A stretch of 64,000 nt of DNA from positions 140,290 through 204,289 of the forward strand of contig JAPOVK010000016.1 in NCBI GenBank assembly GCA_026708185.1, in the 5' to 3' direction. A model generated the notes under the pieces. It saw only the letters and a program-made list of their open reading frames with translations. It was not told the origin of the DNA and did no database searches. The stretch comes from Gammaproteobacteria bacterium (GTDB taxonomy: Bacteria; Pseudomonadota; Gammaproteobacteria; Pseudomonadales; Azotimanducaceae). Positions 18,259 through 26,879 of this stretch are shown one piece after another. Within the stretch, counting starts at the first letter, position 1. Every line of letters starts with the position of its first letter. Both the position numbers and the translations under genes were made by a program.

Positions 18259-18287
18259 TTGACGCCCCCTGTGGCAACCGCCACTAT
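18259..18287 (+). promoter_or_regulatory. Candidate sigma70 promoter for the second peptide-binding gene and operon
   Basis: TTGACG (18259-18264), 17 nt, CACTAT (18282-18287). It is the counterpart of the element at 14611-14639 ahead of the first gene copy. The offset between the two promoters (3648) differs from that of the coding repeat (3713), so the leaders differ by an indel. The rest of 18151-18373 holds nothing else I can name. Confidence 0.45.
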
Positions 18288-18373
18288 CGGACGCAAGAGG
18301 GGTCACACCACCTAAGGGAAGCAAGCTGTATGCTGGGTTGGCAGGGCGTTCCGTCGCTGCACGAGCCGACGAC

Positions 18374-20365
18374 ATGATTGGGCGCCCGCCCGCCTGGCAC
18401 GCGGCTGTTTGGCTCGGAGCCGCGGCCTTCACCTATGCCGCGCTAGGCAACGGCCCCGATGACGATACGTCCCCCGCTGACGACGCACCCTGGCCCCAGG
18501 AGTGGTTCGAGCCGCCGGCGAAAGCGAGCGAGGTCGGCCTCACCCGCTTCGCGCAGAGCCCGTATCTCGACGATCGCGACCTGCCGCCGGTCGAGGAACG
18601 CCTGCCCGACGACCCCGTCGTCATCCAGCCGTACAAGAGCATCGGCAAGTACGGCGGCACGGCGCGCATCACGCTCTGGGACACCTGGCAGTTCTTCAAC
18701 TGGGAACACGCCCTCACCCTCTCCGCGAACATGCGCGACGTGCTGCCGAACCTCGCCGAGTCCTGGGAGTTGAGCGAGGACGGCCGCATCACCACCATCC
18801 ACCTGCGCCCCGGCATCAAGTGGTCCGACGGCCACCCGCTCACGGCCGACGACTTCATGTTCCGCCTCGTGCACGTCTGGCAGGACCCCGACATCTCGCC
18901 GGTGGTCTACCGCCTGGTCCAAGGCTGCGAGTTCGTGAAGATCGACGACTACACGTTCCAGTACGTCTTCCCCGAGCCGAACCCGATGTTCGCCAACTTC
19001 TTCGCCCAGTACGGCTCGCACTTCGTCGACCCCATGCATTTCTTCAAGAACTACCACGGCGCCTTCCGGGATGCCGAGGAGCTTGAGGAGCTGATCCAAG
19101 AGGAAGGTTTCGTCACTTGGATGGCGATGTACGGGGCACTGCACGGCTGGGGCAACGAGGACGCGGTGAAGGTGCCGACGCTGCGCGCCTACAAGGTGAT
19201 CGAACGCACCCCGACGAAGATGCGCCTGGAGCGCAACCCGTACTACCACAAGGTCGACCCGGCCGGGAACCAGCTCCCCTACATCGACAAGATCGACGCG
19301 ATCATCCTGCTCGAGAACTCCAAGATGATCGCCTTCCAGGCCGCCACCGGACAGCTCGACTTCGCCGCCTTCGCGCTCAAGACCGAGGACATTCCGCTGC
19401 TCAAGCTCGGCGAGGTCAAGGGCGTAAACAAGGTTCACGTCTGGACGCGGCTGCACATCAGCGACGTGTCCATCCAGCCGAACTACAACTACGACGACCC
19501 GAAGTACCGCGAGCTGTTATGGGGTCAAGGCGACCGCAAGTTCGTCCGTGCGCTGTCCCATGCCATCGACCGGCCGCAGATGAACGACGTGATCTACTTC
19601 GGTCGCGGCGTCCCGAGCCAGGTGACCGCCCACCCGACCAGCCGCTGGTACGAGGAGCGCTTCGCCAAGGCCCATACGCGCTACGACCCGGACTACTCGA
19701 ACCAACTGCTCGACGAACTGGGCCTCGAGGACGTCAACGGGGACGGCCTGCGGGAGTACCCCGACGGCACGCCGCTCACCATCACCTTCGAGTACCTGGA
19801 CTTCGAGACGCCGAAGACGATGACCATGGAACTGGTGCGCGACTACTGGCGCGAGGTGGGCATCGACATGCGCCTGAAGTCGGTGGAGCGGCGCCTCCAG
19901 TCCGAGCGCGCCCAAGCCAACAAGATGCAGATGACGCTGTGGCACGCCGACAAGGTCACCGACATCCTGTTCCCGCTGGTGCCGGACTGGTTCTACCCGC
20001 ATCGCTCGGGCTGGGACATCGCCATGTGGAACCACTGGGCGCGCTACTACCAGACCGACGGTCGGCTGGGCGAGGAGCCGCCGCCGCTGGTCAAGAACCT
20101 GCAGTTCTGGGGCGATGAACTTCGGGAGGCAACTACCGAGGAATACCGGACGAAGGCTGCGAAGACGCTGCTCGAGGCTGCCGCCGAGAACCTCTGGACC
20201 ATCGGCACGGTCGGCCAGGCGCCGCACCCGGTGGTCGTGTCCACCCGCTTGAAGAACGTCACCTCGACCGGAATCTGGGGCTGGGACAACCGCTGGACGC
20301 TGGCCTACCACCCGTCCACCTGGTACTTCGACGAAGCCAGTCCGGAACATAGCCCCGAGCAATGA
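18374..20365 (+). CDS. Peptide/oligopeptide ABC transporter substrate-binding protein, copy 2
   Basis: SBP_bac_5 family protein, about 663 aa, first gene of the intact transporter operon; its stop overlaps the permease ATG by 4 nt. A signal-like segment (AAVWLGAAAFTYAALG) precedes a region almost identical to copy 1. ATG 18374 is the best in-frame start but lacks a good ribosome site. AAGGGAAGC and an ATG at 18330, in the position used by copy 1, lie in another frame that ends at 18377. A frameshift near the N-terminus is therefore possible; TTG 18338 is a third option. Confidence 0.9.
   Translation: MIGRPPAWHAAVWLGAAAFTYAALGNGPDDDTSPADDAPWPQEWFEPPAKASEVGLTRFAQSPYLDDRDLPPVEERLPDDPVVIQPYKSIGKYGGTARITLWDTWQFFNWEHALTLSANMRDVLPNLAESWELSEDGRITTIHLRPGIKWSDGHPLTADDFMFRLVHVWQDPDISPVVYRLVQGCEFVKIDDYTFQYVFPEPNPMFANFFAQYGSHFVDPMHFFKNYHGAFRDAEELEELIQEEGFVTWMAMYGALHGWGNEDAVKVPTLRAYKVIERTPTKMRLERNPYYHKVDPAGNQLPYIDKIDAIILLENSKMIAFQAATGQLDFAAFALKTEDIPLLKLGEVKGVNKVHVWTRLHISDVSIQPNYNYDDPKYRELLWGQGDRKFVRALSHAIDRPQMNDVIYFGRGVPSQVTAHPTSRWYEERFAKAHTRYDPDYSNQLLDELGLEDVNGDGLREYPDGTPLTITFEYLDFETPKTMTMELVRDYWREVGIDMRLKSVERRLQSERAQANKMQMTLWHADKVTDILFPLVPDWFYPHRSGWDIAMWNHWARYYQTDGRLGEEPPPLVKNLQFWGDELREATTEEYRTKAAKTLLEAAAENLWTIGTVGQAPHPVVVSTRLKNVTSTGIWGWDNRWTLAYHPSTWYFDEASPEHSPEQ
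18499..20336 (+). repeat. Long direct repeat, unit B (duplicated binding-protein gene)
   Basis: Counterpart of 14786-16623, same strand, constant offset 3713 bp. Recombination between the two units would delete one gene copy together with both toxin-antitoxin modules as a 3.7-kb circle. Confidence 0.85.
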
Positions 20366-21345
20366 GATCCTACCTCGCCTCCCGGCTGCTCGGGATGATC
20401 CCGACGCTTGCCATCATCTCGGTGATCGTCTTCACCGTCATCCAGCTTCCCGAAGGCGACATCGTCTCCTCGATGCTGGACCGCCTACAGGCGCAGGGCG
20501 TCGACGTAACCGAGGAGTATGTCGCGAACCTGCGCAGCCAGTACAACCTCGACAAGCCCATGGTCATGCAGTACTTCGTCTGGGCCGGCAACTTCCTGAC
20601 CGGCGACATGGGCTACTCGATCCTCTTCAACCGCCCGGTGAACGAACTGGTCTGGGAGCGGCTCGGCTACACGCTCTCGATCACGATCTCGGCGTTGTTC
20701 TTCACGTGGCTGGTCGCGCTGCCCATCGGCATCTATTCCGCGGTTCGCCAGTACACCATCGGCGACTACCTGATGACGACGCTGGCGCTCGTGGGGCTCG
20801 CCACGCCGCCGTTCCTTCTGGCGCTGATCTTCATGCACATCGGCTTCACCTGGTTCGGCATCAGCACCGGCGGGTTGTTCTCGCCGGAGTTCGAGGACGC
20901 GCCGTGGAGCATCGCCAAGTTCGCCGACATGCTGGCGCACATCTGGCTGCCCATGGTCATCGTCGGCGCGAGCGGTGCCGCGTTCACGATGCGCATCCTG
21001 CGGGCCAACCTGCTCGACGAACTCAATAAGCCCTACGTCGTGACCGCCCGCGCCAAGGGCGTCGGGCCCGCTAAGCTCGTGGTCAAGTACCCGGTGCGCA
21101 TCGCCATCAACCCGTTCATCAGCAACATCGGCCTGATGCTGCCCGCCCTAATCTCCGGCGAGGCCCTGGTCGGCATGGTGATGGGTCTGCCGACGATCGG
21201 CCCGCTCTTGCTGCAATCGCTCCTCAACCAGGACATGTTCCTCGCCGGCAGCTTGCTGATGTGGCTCGCCCTCCTCGTCGTGGTCGGCATCCTGATTTCC
21301 GACCTCCTGCTCGCCTGGGTGGACCCGAGGATTCGCTTTGAGTGA
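20362..21345 (+). CDS. dppB: Peptide ABC transporter permease, DppB type
   Basis: Inner-membrane permease, 327 aa, about six transmembrane helices, with the BPD loop RILRANLLDELNKPYVVTARAKG contacting the ATPases and the C-terminal LLLAWVDPRIRFE typical of DppB. It overlaps the binding-protein stop by ATGA. Together with the next three genes it forms a full peptide importer. The symbol is by family; cargo specificity is not established. Confidence 0.92.
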   Translation: MRSYLASRLLGMIPTLAIISVIVFTVIQLPEGDIVSSMLDRLQAQGVDVTEEYVANLRSQYNLDKPMVMQYFVWAGNFLTGDMGYSILFNRPVNELVWERLGYTLSITISALFFTWLVALPIGIYSAVRQYTIGDYLMTTLALVGLATPPFLLALIFMHIGFTWFGISTGGLFSPEFEDAPWSIAKFADMLAHIWLPMVIVGASGAAFTMRILRANLLDELNKPYVVTARAKGVGPAKLVVKYPVRIAINPFISNIGLMLPALISGEALVGMVMGLPTIGPLLLQSLLNQDMFLAGSLLMWLALLVVVGILISDLLLAWVDPRIRFE

Positions 21346-22528
21346 AGCCGCGCCGATAGACCGCGGTGTGGGCGGCGTACCGGGGGCTGGGAGCTCCTCT
21401 TTCGTCGAGCCCGATATGCCGGTCGTCCGCGAAGAGGAACTGACGATCTCGCCGCGGCAGTTGATGTGGATCCGCTTCCGGCGACATCGACTCGCCTATG
21501 CAAGCGGGATCTTCCTGATCGTGCTCTACGTGCTGGTGATCTTCGCCGAGTTCGTCTCCCCCTACGGCACCACGACGCGCAACCAGGACGCCATCAACGC
21601 GCCGCCCATGGCCGTGCACTTCTTCGACGCCCAGGGGAACTTCCACCTGCGTCCGTTCGTTTACGCCTACCACATGGAGGTCAACCCCGACACGTGGATG
21701 CGCGAGTACGACGAGGACACGAGCCGGATGATCCCGATCCGCTTCTTCGCGCGCGGCGAGCGCTACAAGATGTGGAACCTTTTCTACACCGACGTCCACC
21801 TCTTCACGACCGACGCGGGCGGCTACATCCACCTCTTCGGCACCGACCCGCTCGGCCGGGACATGTTCTCGCGCGTGCTCTACGGCGGGCGGATTTCGCT
21901 GTCCATCGGCTTCGTCGGCGTCGTGATGACCATCGTGTTCGGCATCACCCTAGGGGGCCTTGCCGGCTACCTGGGCGGCATCACCGACCGCGGCGTCAAC
22001 AAGGTGATCGAGGTTCTGCAGTGCCTGCCGACGCTGCCGCTGTGGATGGCGTTGTCCGCCGCCCTGCCCGTGCACTGGTCGCCGCTCCTGGTGTACTTCG
22101 GCGTCACCATCATCCTGTCGCTGTTCGGCTGGACCGCACTCGCCCGCCAGGTTCGTGGTCGCTTCCTCGCCTTGCGCGAAGAGGACTTCGTGATGGCGGC
22201 GCGGTTGATGGGCGCCGACACCCCGCGCGTGATCCGCAAGCACATGCTGCCGAGCTTCATGAGCCACATCATCGCCACGGCGACGCTCGCCGTGCCGGCG
22301 ATGATCCTCGGCGAGACGGCCCTTTCATTCCTCGGCATCGGGTTGAGGCCCCCGGTCGTCAGTTGGGGCGTGCTCCTGTTCCAAGCGCAGAACCCGCTGG
22401 TGATCGAGATGACACCTTGGCAGATGCTGCCCGGCCTCTTCGTGGTGCTTGCCGTCATGGCCTTCAACCTGCTCGGCGACGGCCTGCGCGATGCCGCCGA
22501 CCCCTATAGCACCGGGGGGATGAAGTGA
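21338..22528 (+). CDS. dppC: Peptide ABC transporter permease, DppC type
   Basis: Inner-membrane permease, about 396 aa. Conserved points are the N-terminal OppC_N-like helix (HRLAYASGIFLIVLYVLV), LFGTDPLGRDMFSRVLYGGRISL, the EAA-type loop REEDFVMAARLMGADTPRVI, and the ending GDGLRDAADPY. It is longer than common DppC because of a ~100-residue periplasmic segment between helices 1 and 2, rich in charged and aromatic residues. Start TTG 21338 overlaps dppB by 8 nt; ATG 21416 is a weaker alternative. Confidence 0.92.
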   Translation: MSEAAPIDRGVGGVPGAGSSSFVEPDMPVVREEELTISPRQLMWIRFRRHRLAYASGIFLIVLYVLVIFAEFVSPYGTTTRNQDAINAPPMAVHFFDAQGNFHLRPFVYAYHMEVNPDTWMREYDEDTSRMIPIRFFARGERYKMWNLFYTDVHLFTTDAGGYIHLFGTDPLGRDMFSRVLYGGRISLSIGFVGVVMTIVFGITLGGLAGYLGGITDRGVNKVIEVLQCLPTLPLWMALSAALPVHWSPLLVYFGVTIILSLFGWTALARQVRGRFLALREEDFVMAARLMGADTPRVIRKHMLPSFMSHIIATATLAVPAMILGETALSFLGIGLRPPVVSWGVLLFQAQNPLVIEMTPWQMLPGLFVVLAVMAFNLLGDGLRDAADPYSTGGMK

Positions 22529-23505
22529 GCGACGCTGCGCCCGCGGACAACGCGTTGTCTCACGACAACGTCCTGGAGATCCGCGACCTCGCCGTCGACT
22601 TCAAGACCGACACCGGTCTGACGCACGCCCTGGTCAACGTCGGCTTCGACGTGCCCCGCGGCAAGGTGACGGCCATCGTCGGCGAATCGGGTTCAGGCAA
22701 GTCCGTGACCGCCAACTGCATCATGCGCCTGGTCCAGCCGCCGGGCCGGATCATCGATGGCACGATCAACTTCACGCCCACAGACATGCCGCCGTTCGAG
22801 ATCGTCTCGCTGCGCAAGAAGGATCCGCGGCTCCAGGAACTGCGCGGCGGGCATATCAGCATGGTTTTCCAGGAACCGATGACCGCCCTGTCGCCGGTCT
22901 ACACGGTGGGCAACCAGGTCGCCGAGGCGATCCTCTGCCACCGCAAGGTCACCCGGAAGGAGGCCATGCGCGAAGCCGCCGAGATGCTTGAACGCGTCGG
23001 CATCGGCGAGATGGAGCGGCGCATCCAGATGTACCCGTTCGAGTTCTCGGGCGGCATGCGCCAACGCGTTGTGATCGCCATGGCGCTCGTCTGTCATCCC
23101 GAAATCCTGATCTGCGACGAGCCGACCACGGCGCTCGACGTCACCATCCAAGCCGAGATCCTGACCCTGATCAAGGATCTTCAGCGCGACCTCAAGAACT
23201 CGGTCCTGTTCATCACCCACGACCTCGGGGTCGTGGCCCAGATCGCCGACCAGGTGGTGGTGATGTACCAGGGCCGCGTCCTGGAGATCGGCACGGTGCG
23301 CCAAGTGTTGAAGGAGCCCGTGCACCCGTACACCCGGGGACTGCTCGCAGCGATCCCCGGACTTGCGCCGAAGGGCGAGCCGCTCGCCACCATCGCAAGC
23401 GTCGTGGGCGATACGGACATCACCACCCCCTATCCGCTGACCACGCTCGGTGACGGGCGGCAAGTCAGCCTGCCACCCGACAACGTCGCACTGGCGGCCG
23501 AATGA
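22525..23505 (+). CDS. dppD: Peptide ABC transporter ATP-binding protein, DppD type
   Basis: Cytoplasmic ATPase, 326 aa. Walker A GESGSGKS at residues 53-60, signature FSGGMRQR, Walker B ILICDEPTTALD, and the oligopeptide-specific C-terminal region beginning HPYTRGLLAAIPGL. GTG 22525 overlaps dppC by GTGA with GGGGGGA upstream. Works as a heterodimer with the next gene product. Confidence 0.93.
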   Translation: MSDAAPADNALSHDNVLEIRDLAVDFKTDTGLTHALVNVGFDVPRGKVTAIVGESGSGKSVTANCIMRLVQPPGRIIDGTINFTPTDMPPFEIVSLRKKDPRLQELRGGHISMVFQEPMTALSPVYTVGNQVAEAILCHRKVTRKEAMREAAEMLERVGIGEMERRIQMYPFEFSGGMRQRVVIAMALVCHPEILICDEPTTALDVTIQAEILTLIKDLQRDLKNSVLFITHDLGVVAQIADQVVVMYQGRVLEIGTVRQVLKEPVHPYTRGLLAAIPGLAPKGEPLATIASVVGDTDITTPYPLTTLGDGRQVSLPPDNVALAAE

Positions 23506-24332
23506 CCACGGACGCAAACGGCGACGCCATCCTCAAGGTGACGGGCTTGTCGAAGTCCTTCGACGGGGTGCCCGCAGTCGAGGACGTTTCGTTCGACGTG
23601 CGCCGCTCGGAGACGCTCGGCATCGTCGGCGAATCCGGCTCCGGCAAGACAACGCTCGTGCGCTGCATCTTGCGCGCCATCGACCACGAGGAAGGCATCG
23701 TCGAGTACAACAGCCGCGACGGCTGGGTCGAGTTGCAGGACATGAGGCCCAAGGAGCTGATCCCGCTGCGCCGCGAGATGCAGATGATCTTCCAGGATCC
23801 GTTCGCCTCGCTGAATCCGCGCATGACGGTGCGCGAGATCCTCGAGGAGCCGCTCATCATCCACCAGGTGGGTGACCGCACCGAACGGCTGGACACCGTG
23901 GTCGACATGCTCAACCACGTGCAACTCGACCGCGATGCCCTGACCCGCTATCCGCATGCGTTCTCAGGCGGTCAGCGCCAGCGCATCGGCATCGCCCGCG
24001 CGCTCATCCTGCGCCCTGACCTCGTCGTCTGCGACGAGTCCGTCTCCGCGCTCGACGTCTCGGTGCAAGCGCAGATCATCAACCTCCTGGAGGACCTGCA
24101 GCAGGAACTCGGCCTGACTTATCTTTTCGTCGCCCACGACTTGAGCGTCGTCCAGCACATCTGCGACCGCGTGCTGGTGATGCACCAGGGCCGGGTCGTA
24201 GAAAGCGGCGAGGTGGACGAGATCTTCGCCAATCCGCAGGAGAACTACACGAAGCTCCTCCTGTCCGCGATCCCGTCGCCGGACCCGGACATTCGTCTCA
24301 AACCCTTGGACCGCCGAGAGCTTGGCCTGTAG
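23502..24332 (+). CDS. dppF: Peptide ABC transporter ATP-binding protein, DppF type
   Basis: Cytoplasmic ATPase, 276 aa. Walker A GESGSGKT at residues 43-50, signature FSGGQRQR, Walker B LVVCDESVSALD (Ser replaces the common Pro after Glu) and H-loop LFVAHDLSVV. ATG 23502 overlaps dppD by ATGA. It is somewhat short at the C-terminus compared with E. coli DppF. Confidence 0.93.
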   Translation: MTTDANGDAILKVTGLSKSFDGVPAVEDVSFDVRRSETLGIVGESGSGKTTLVRCILRAIDHEEGIVEYNSRDGWVELQDMRPKELIPLRREMQMIFQDPFASLNPRMTVREILEEPLIIHQVGDRTERLDTVVDMLNHVQLDRDALTRYPHAFSGGQRQRIGIARALILRPDLVVCDESVSALDVSVQAQIINLLEDLQQELGLTYLFVAHDLSVVQHICDRVLVMHQGRVVESGEVDEIFANPQENYTKLLLSAIPSPDPDIRLKPLDRRELGL

Positions 24333-25076
24333 TTGGAACTGCTGCCCACCAAGGCGGTCCGCCACCTCGCCGCCCCAACGGTCCTAGCGGGCGTCTTTAC
24401 GTTCCTCGTCTCGGACCCGACCTACCGGTTTCCGCTCATCGCCTTCGTCCTGCCGATGTTCCTGCGCGGGGCTGCCAAGGCACTCGACGTGGGCAAGGAC
24501 ACCACAGACGACTCACGGGTCGGCCGCTTCTTCGTCATGGTCGGATTCGCGGGATTCGTCGTCGGATGGCTGCTCGTGTTTGCGATTCTCGCCTTCACGG
24601 CGGCTGTCGGCTTGTTCTCCGTCTCCGGGTCCGCCGATATCCTCAAGGTCGCGATGACTCTCGCCGCCTTGGGTTTCGTCGTGGCCGCATGGTTCTGGTG
24701 GCCGTGGTACGTGCGCGACGAACTCGCCAGTTGGCCGCGGCACGATGTGCGCGTGTGGACGTCGTCCAGCAACCGCTGGGACCGGTTGTACCTGTCCTGG
24801 CGGATGCAGCAATTCGCGGAGTCCGCCGACTTGCGGGCGCACGGGTTCATGGCGACTGCGGGCGTGGTGTTGTGCGTATTCGCGTTAGCGGCCGTGGGCG
24901 CCTACACCGGCCTGCTTGCTCGGGGAGCGGAGGTGGTGCTGGTTCTCGCCTTGCCTGTCGCACATGCGTTCGTGGTCCAGAAGGCCAACGCGCTGTGCGA
25001 ACGATGGACCGCCGGACGCGCTGCTATCCCAGGCGCTGCAGACCGGGACAAGCGTCGAACCCCCGGTCAAGGCTGA
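24333..25076 (+). CDS. Hypothetical integral membrane protein
   Basis: A 247-aa frame starts at TTG 24333, directly after the dppF stop, so it is probably the last gene of the peptide operon. It has about five hydrophobic segments (for example VMVGFAGFVVGWLLVFAILA and ATAGVVLCVFALAAVGAYTG) and a central soluble loop with RHDVRVWTSSSNRWDRLYLS. I do not recognise a family. It could be an accessory of the transporter or an unrelated inner-membrane protein. Codon use matches its neighbours. Confidence 0.65.
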   Translation: MELLPTKAVRHLAAPTVLAGVFTFLVSDPTYRFPLIAFVLPMFLRGAAKALDVGKDTTDDSRVGRFFVMVGFAGFVVGWLLVFAILAFTAAVGLFSVSGSADILKVAMTLAALGFVVAAWFWWPWYVRDELASWPRHDVRVWTSSSNRWDRLYLSWRMQQFAESADLRAHGFMATAGVVLCVFALAAVGAYTGLLARGAEVVLVLALPVAHAFVVQKANALCERWTAGRAAIPGAADRDKRRTPGQG

Positions 25077-25187
25077 AGATCCGTTCGACGCCCGCGTGTC
25101 GCATCATTGCGGCATGGAGGGACGGAGCCGTCCGTGACTCCCGCCCTGATGCTCGATAGCATTTCGCCCAAAGAGGGCGGAACCTGT

Positions 25188-25964
25188 ATGCGCAATGTGG
25201 CGGCACTCTCGGTGGGGGACATCGTCAAGACGACGCTCACCGTGTATTTCAACAATCTGGCCGCTTTCCTCCCGCTGTCGCTGATCGTGCTCGTACCGAC
25301 GTTCCTGGTTGTGCTGCTCCCCGAGTCGAGCAGTTTCAACAATCCGCCGACACTCCCGGACCCCGGCGTCGATCCGGTTGCCGCCTTCGATGCGATGTTT
25401 CCCTACTACATCGTCGCGGTTCGCGAGGGTCTGGTCGGCATGCTGTGCGGGTTCCTGCTGCATGCTGCCCTCGCGTATGGCGTCGTGCGTCACTTGCGGG
25501 GCGGACAGGCCAGCTTCCTGGAGTCACTCGTCCAGTTCGCCGGGTGTGCGGCTGCCGCGTTGGCAGTCGCCGTGATCGTCACGGCGGCCACGAGCATCGG
25601 CTACGTATTCCTGATCGTCCCAGGCGTGTGGCTGACCCTGGTCCTCTGGGTCGCTTTGCCGGCGTTGGTCGTCGAGCGCGGCGGCCTGCGTGCCATTGCC
25701 CGAAGCGCCGAACTGACAAGAGGGTTCAGGTGGCCGATCTTCGGCCTGGCGGTGATCCTGGTGGCTGCCCAGTTGGTGGTGGGAAACGTGGCCGCCTGGA
25801 TTGTGTCCAACACACTCCCCGATGGCTTTCCGAGGTGGTGCGCCATGCAGTTCGTGGTCGTCGTGATGAGCGGAATCTACGCGACTGCGGTCGCCGTCAC
25901 CTACCATGATCTGCGAGTACTGAAAGAGAGGGCGGACACCCCAGCCTCCACCCTGCTCGACTGA
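25188..25964 (+). CDS. Membrane protein resembling the GPDPase membrane domain/YciC group, tandem copy 1
   Basis: 258 aa, about six transmembrane helices. The segment RGGLRAIARSAELTRGFRWPIFG matches, in shortened form, the Ser-x-x-Leu-Thr-x-Gly motif of the glycerophosphodiester phosphodiesterase membrane-domain (PF10110-like) proteins. These carry no catalytic domain and have unclear function. ATG 25188 begins sequence aligned with the next gene (MRNVAALSVGDIVKTTL versus MRDVTAFSVGDIIRTTL). The first codons and leader are duplicated with the gene. Confidence 0.8.
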   Translation: MRNVAALSVGDIVKTTLTVYFNNLAAFLPLSLIVLVPTFLVVLLPESSSFNNPPTLPDPGVDPVAAFDAMFPYYIVAVREGLVGMLCGFLLHAALAYGVVRHLRGGQASFLESLVQFAGCAAAALAVAVIVTAATSIGYVFLIVPGVWLTLVLWVALPALVVERGGLRAIARSAELTRGFRWPIFGLAVILVAAQLVVGNVAAWIVSNTLPDGFPRWCAMQFVVVVMSGIYATAVAVTYHDLRVLKERADTPASTLLD

Positions 25965-26083
25965 CGGGAGCAGCCGTCAACGACGCGGACCCCTGGACCC
26001 CACCAGCGGATCAGGATCCCCATGTCCGTGACTCGCGCCGCGAGCCCCGCTAGCATCTCGGCGAAAACAGCGGACCTTTTTGT

Positions 26084-26863
26084 ATGCGCGACGTAACGGC
26101 GTTCTCGGTAGGCGACATCATCAGGACGACGCTGGCCGTGTACTTCAACAACCTATCCGCGTTCCTCCCACTGTCCCTGATTGCGCTGGCGCCGTCGTTC
26201 CTCATCGTCCTGCTCCCCGAGTCGAGCAGTTTCAACGATCCCCCGATCCTCCCAGACCCGGACGCTGATCCGGTTGCCTCATCCGAGGCGATGTTTCCCT
26301 TCTACATCGTCGCGATTCGTGAAGGTCTAGTCGGCTGGCTATGCCCGATCCTGCTGAACGCTGCGCTCGCGTATGGCGTTGTGCGCCACTTGCGGGGCGG
26401 ACAGGCCGGCTTCGTGGAGTCACTGGCCCAGTTCGCCGGTCGAGTCGTTCCCGCGATCGGCGTCACCGTGATCGTCGCGGTCGCCACGGGCATCGGCTTT
26501 CTGTTGTTCGTGGTGCCCGGTGTCTGGCTGTCGATCGTGCTGTGGGTCGCGTTACCCGTTGTGGTGATCGAACGGGGCGGCCTACGCGCCATCACGCGAA
26601 GTGCCGACCTGACAAGCGGTTTCAGGGGTCCGATCTTCGGCCTGGCCCTGATCCTGGTGGTGGCGGATTACGTGGTCGTGAGCGTGGCAGGCTGGATCGT
26701 GTCGGCCATACTCACCGATGCCCTGCTGGTCTACTGCGTCAAGCAGTTCGTGGTCGTCGTGGCGGCTGGGATCTACGCGACGGCGGTCTCGATCACCTAC
26801 CATGACCTCCGAGTTCTGAAGGAAGGGGTAGATACCCGGTCCGTTTCGGCCGTATTCGATTGA
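26084..26863 (+). CDS. Membrane protein resembling the GPDPase membrane domain/YciC group, tandem copy 2
   Basis: 259 aa, paralogue of the preceding gene with the same helix pattern and the AITRSADLTSGFRGPIFG motif. Divergence from copy 1 is moderate and spread through the length, so the duplication is older than that of the peptide-binding gene. Gene starts are 896 bp apart. The ~110-bp leaders are also related (CGTGACTC, then a TAGCAT element). It converges with the RDD gene, leaving 16 nt. Confidence 0.8.
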   Translation: MRDVTAFSVGDIIRTTLAVYFNNLSAFLPLSLIALAPSFLIVLLPESSSFNDPPILPDPDADPVASSEAMFPFYIVAIREGLVGWLCPILLNAALAYGVVRHLRGGQAGFVESLAQFAGRVVPAIGVTVIVAVATGIGFLLFVVPGVWLSIVLWVALPVVVIERGGLRAITRSADLTSGFRGPIFGLALILVVADYVVVSVAGWIVSAILTDALLVYCVKQFVVVVAAGIYATAVSITYHDLRVLKEGVDTRSVSAVFD

Positions 26864-26879
26864 TCCACTCCCAGGCGCG

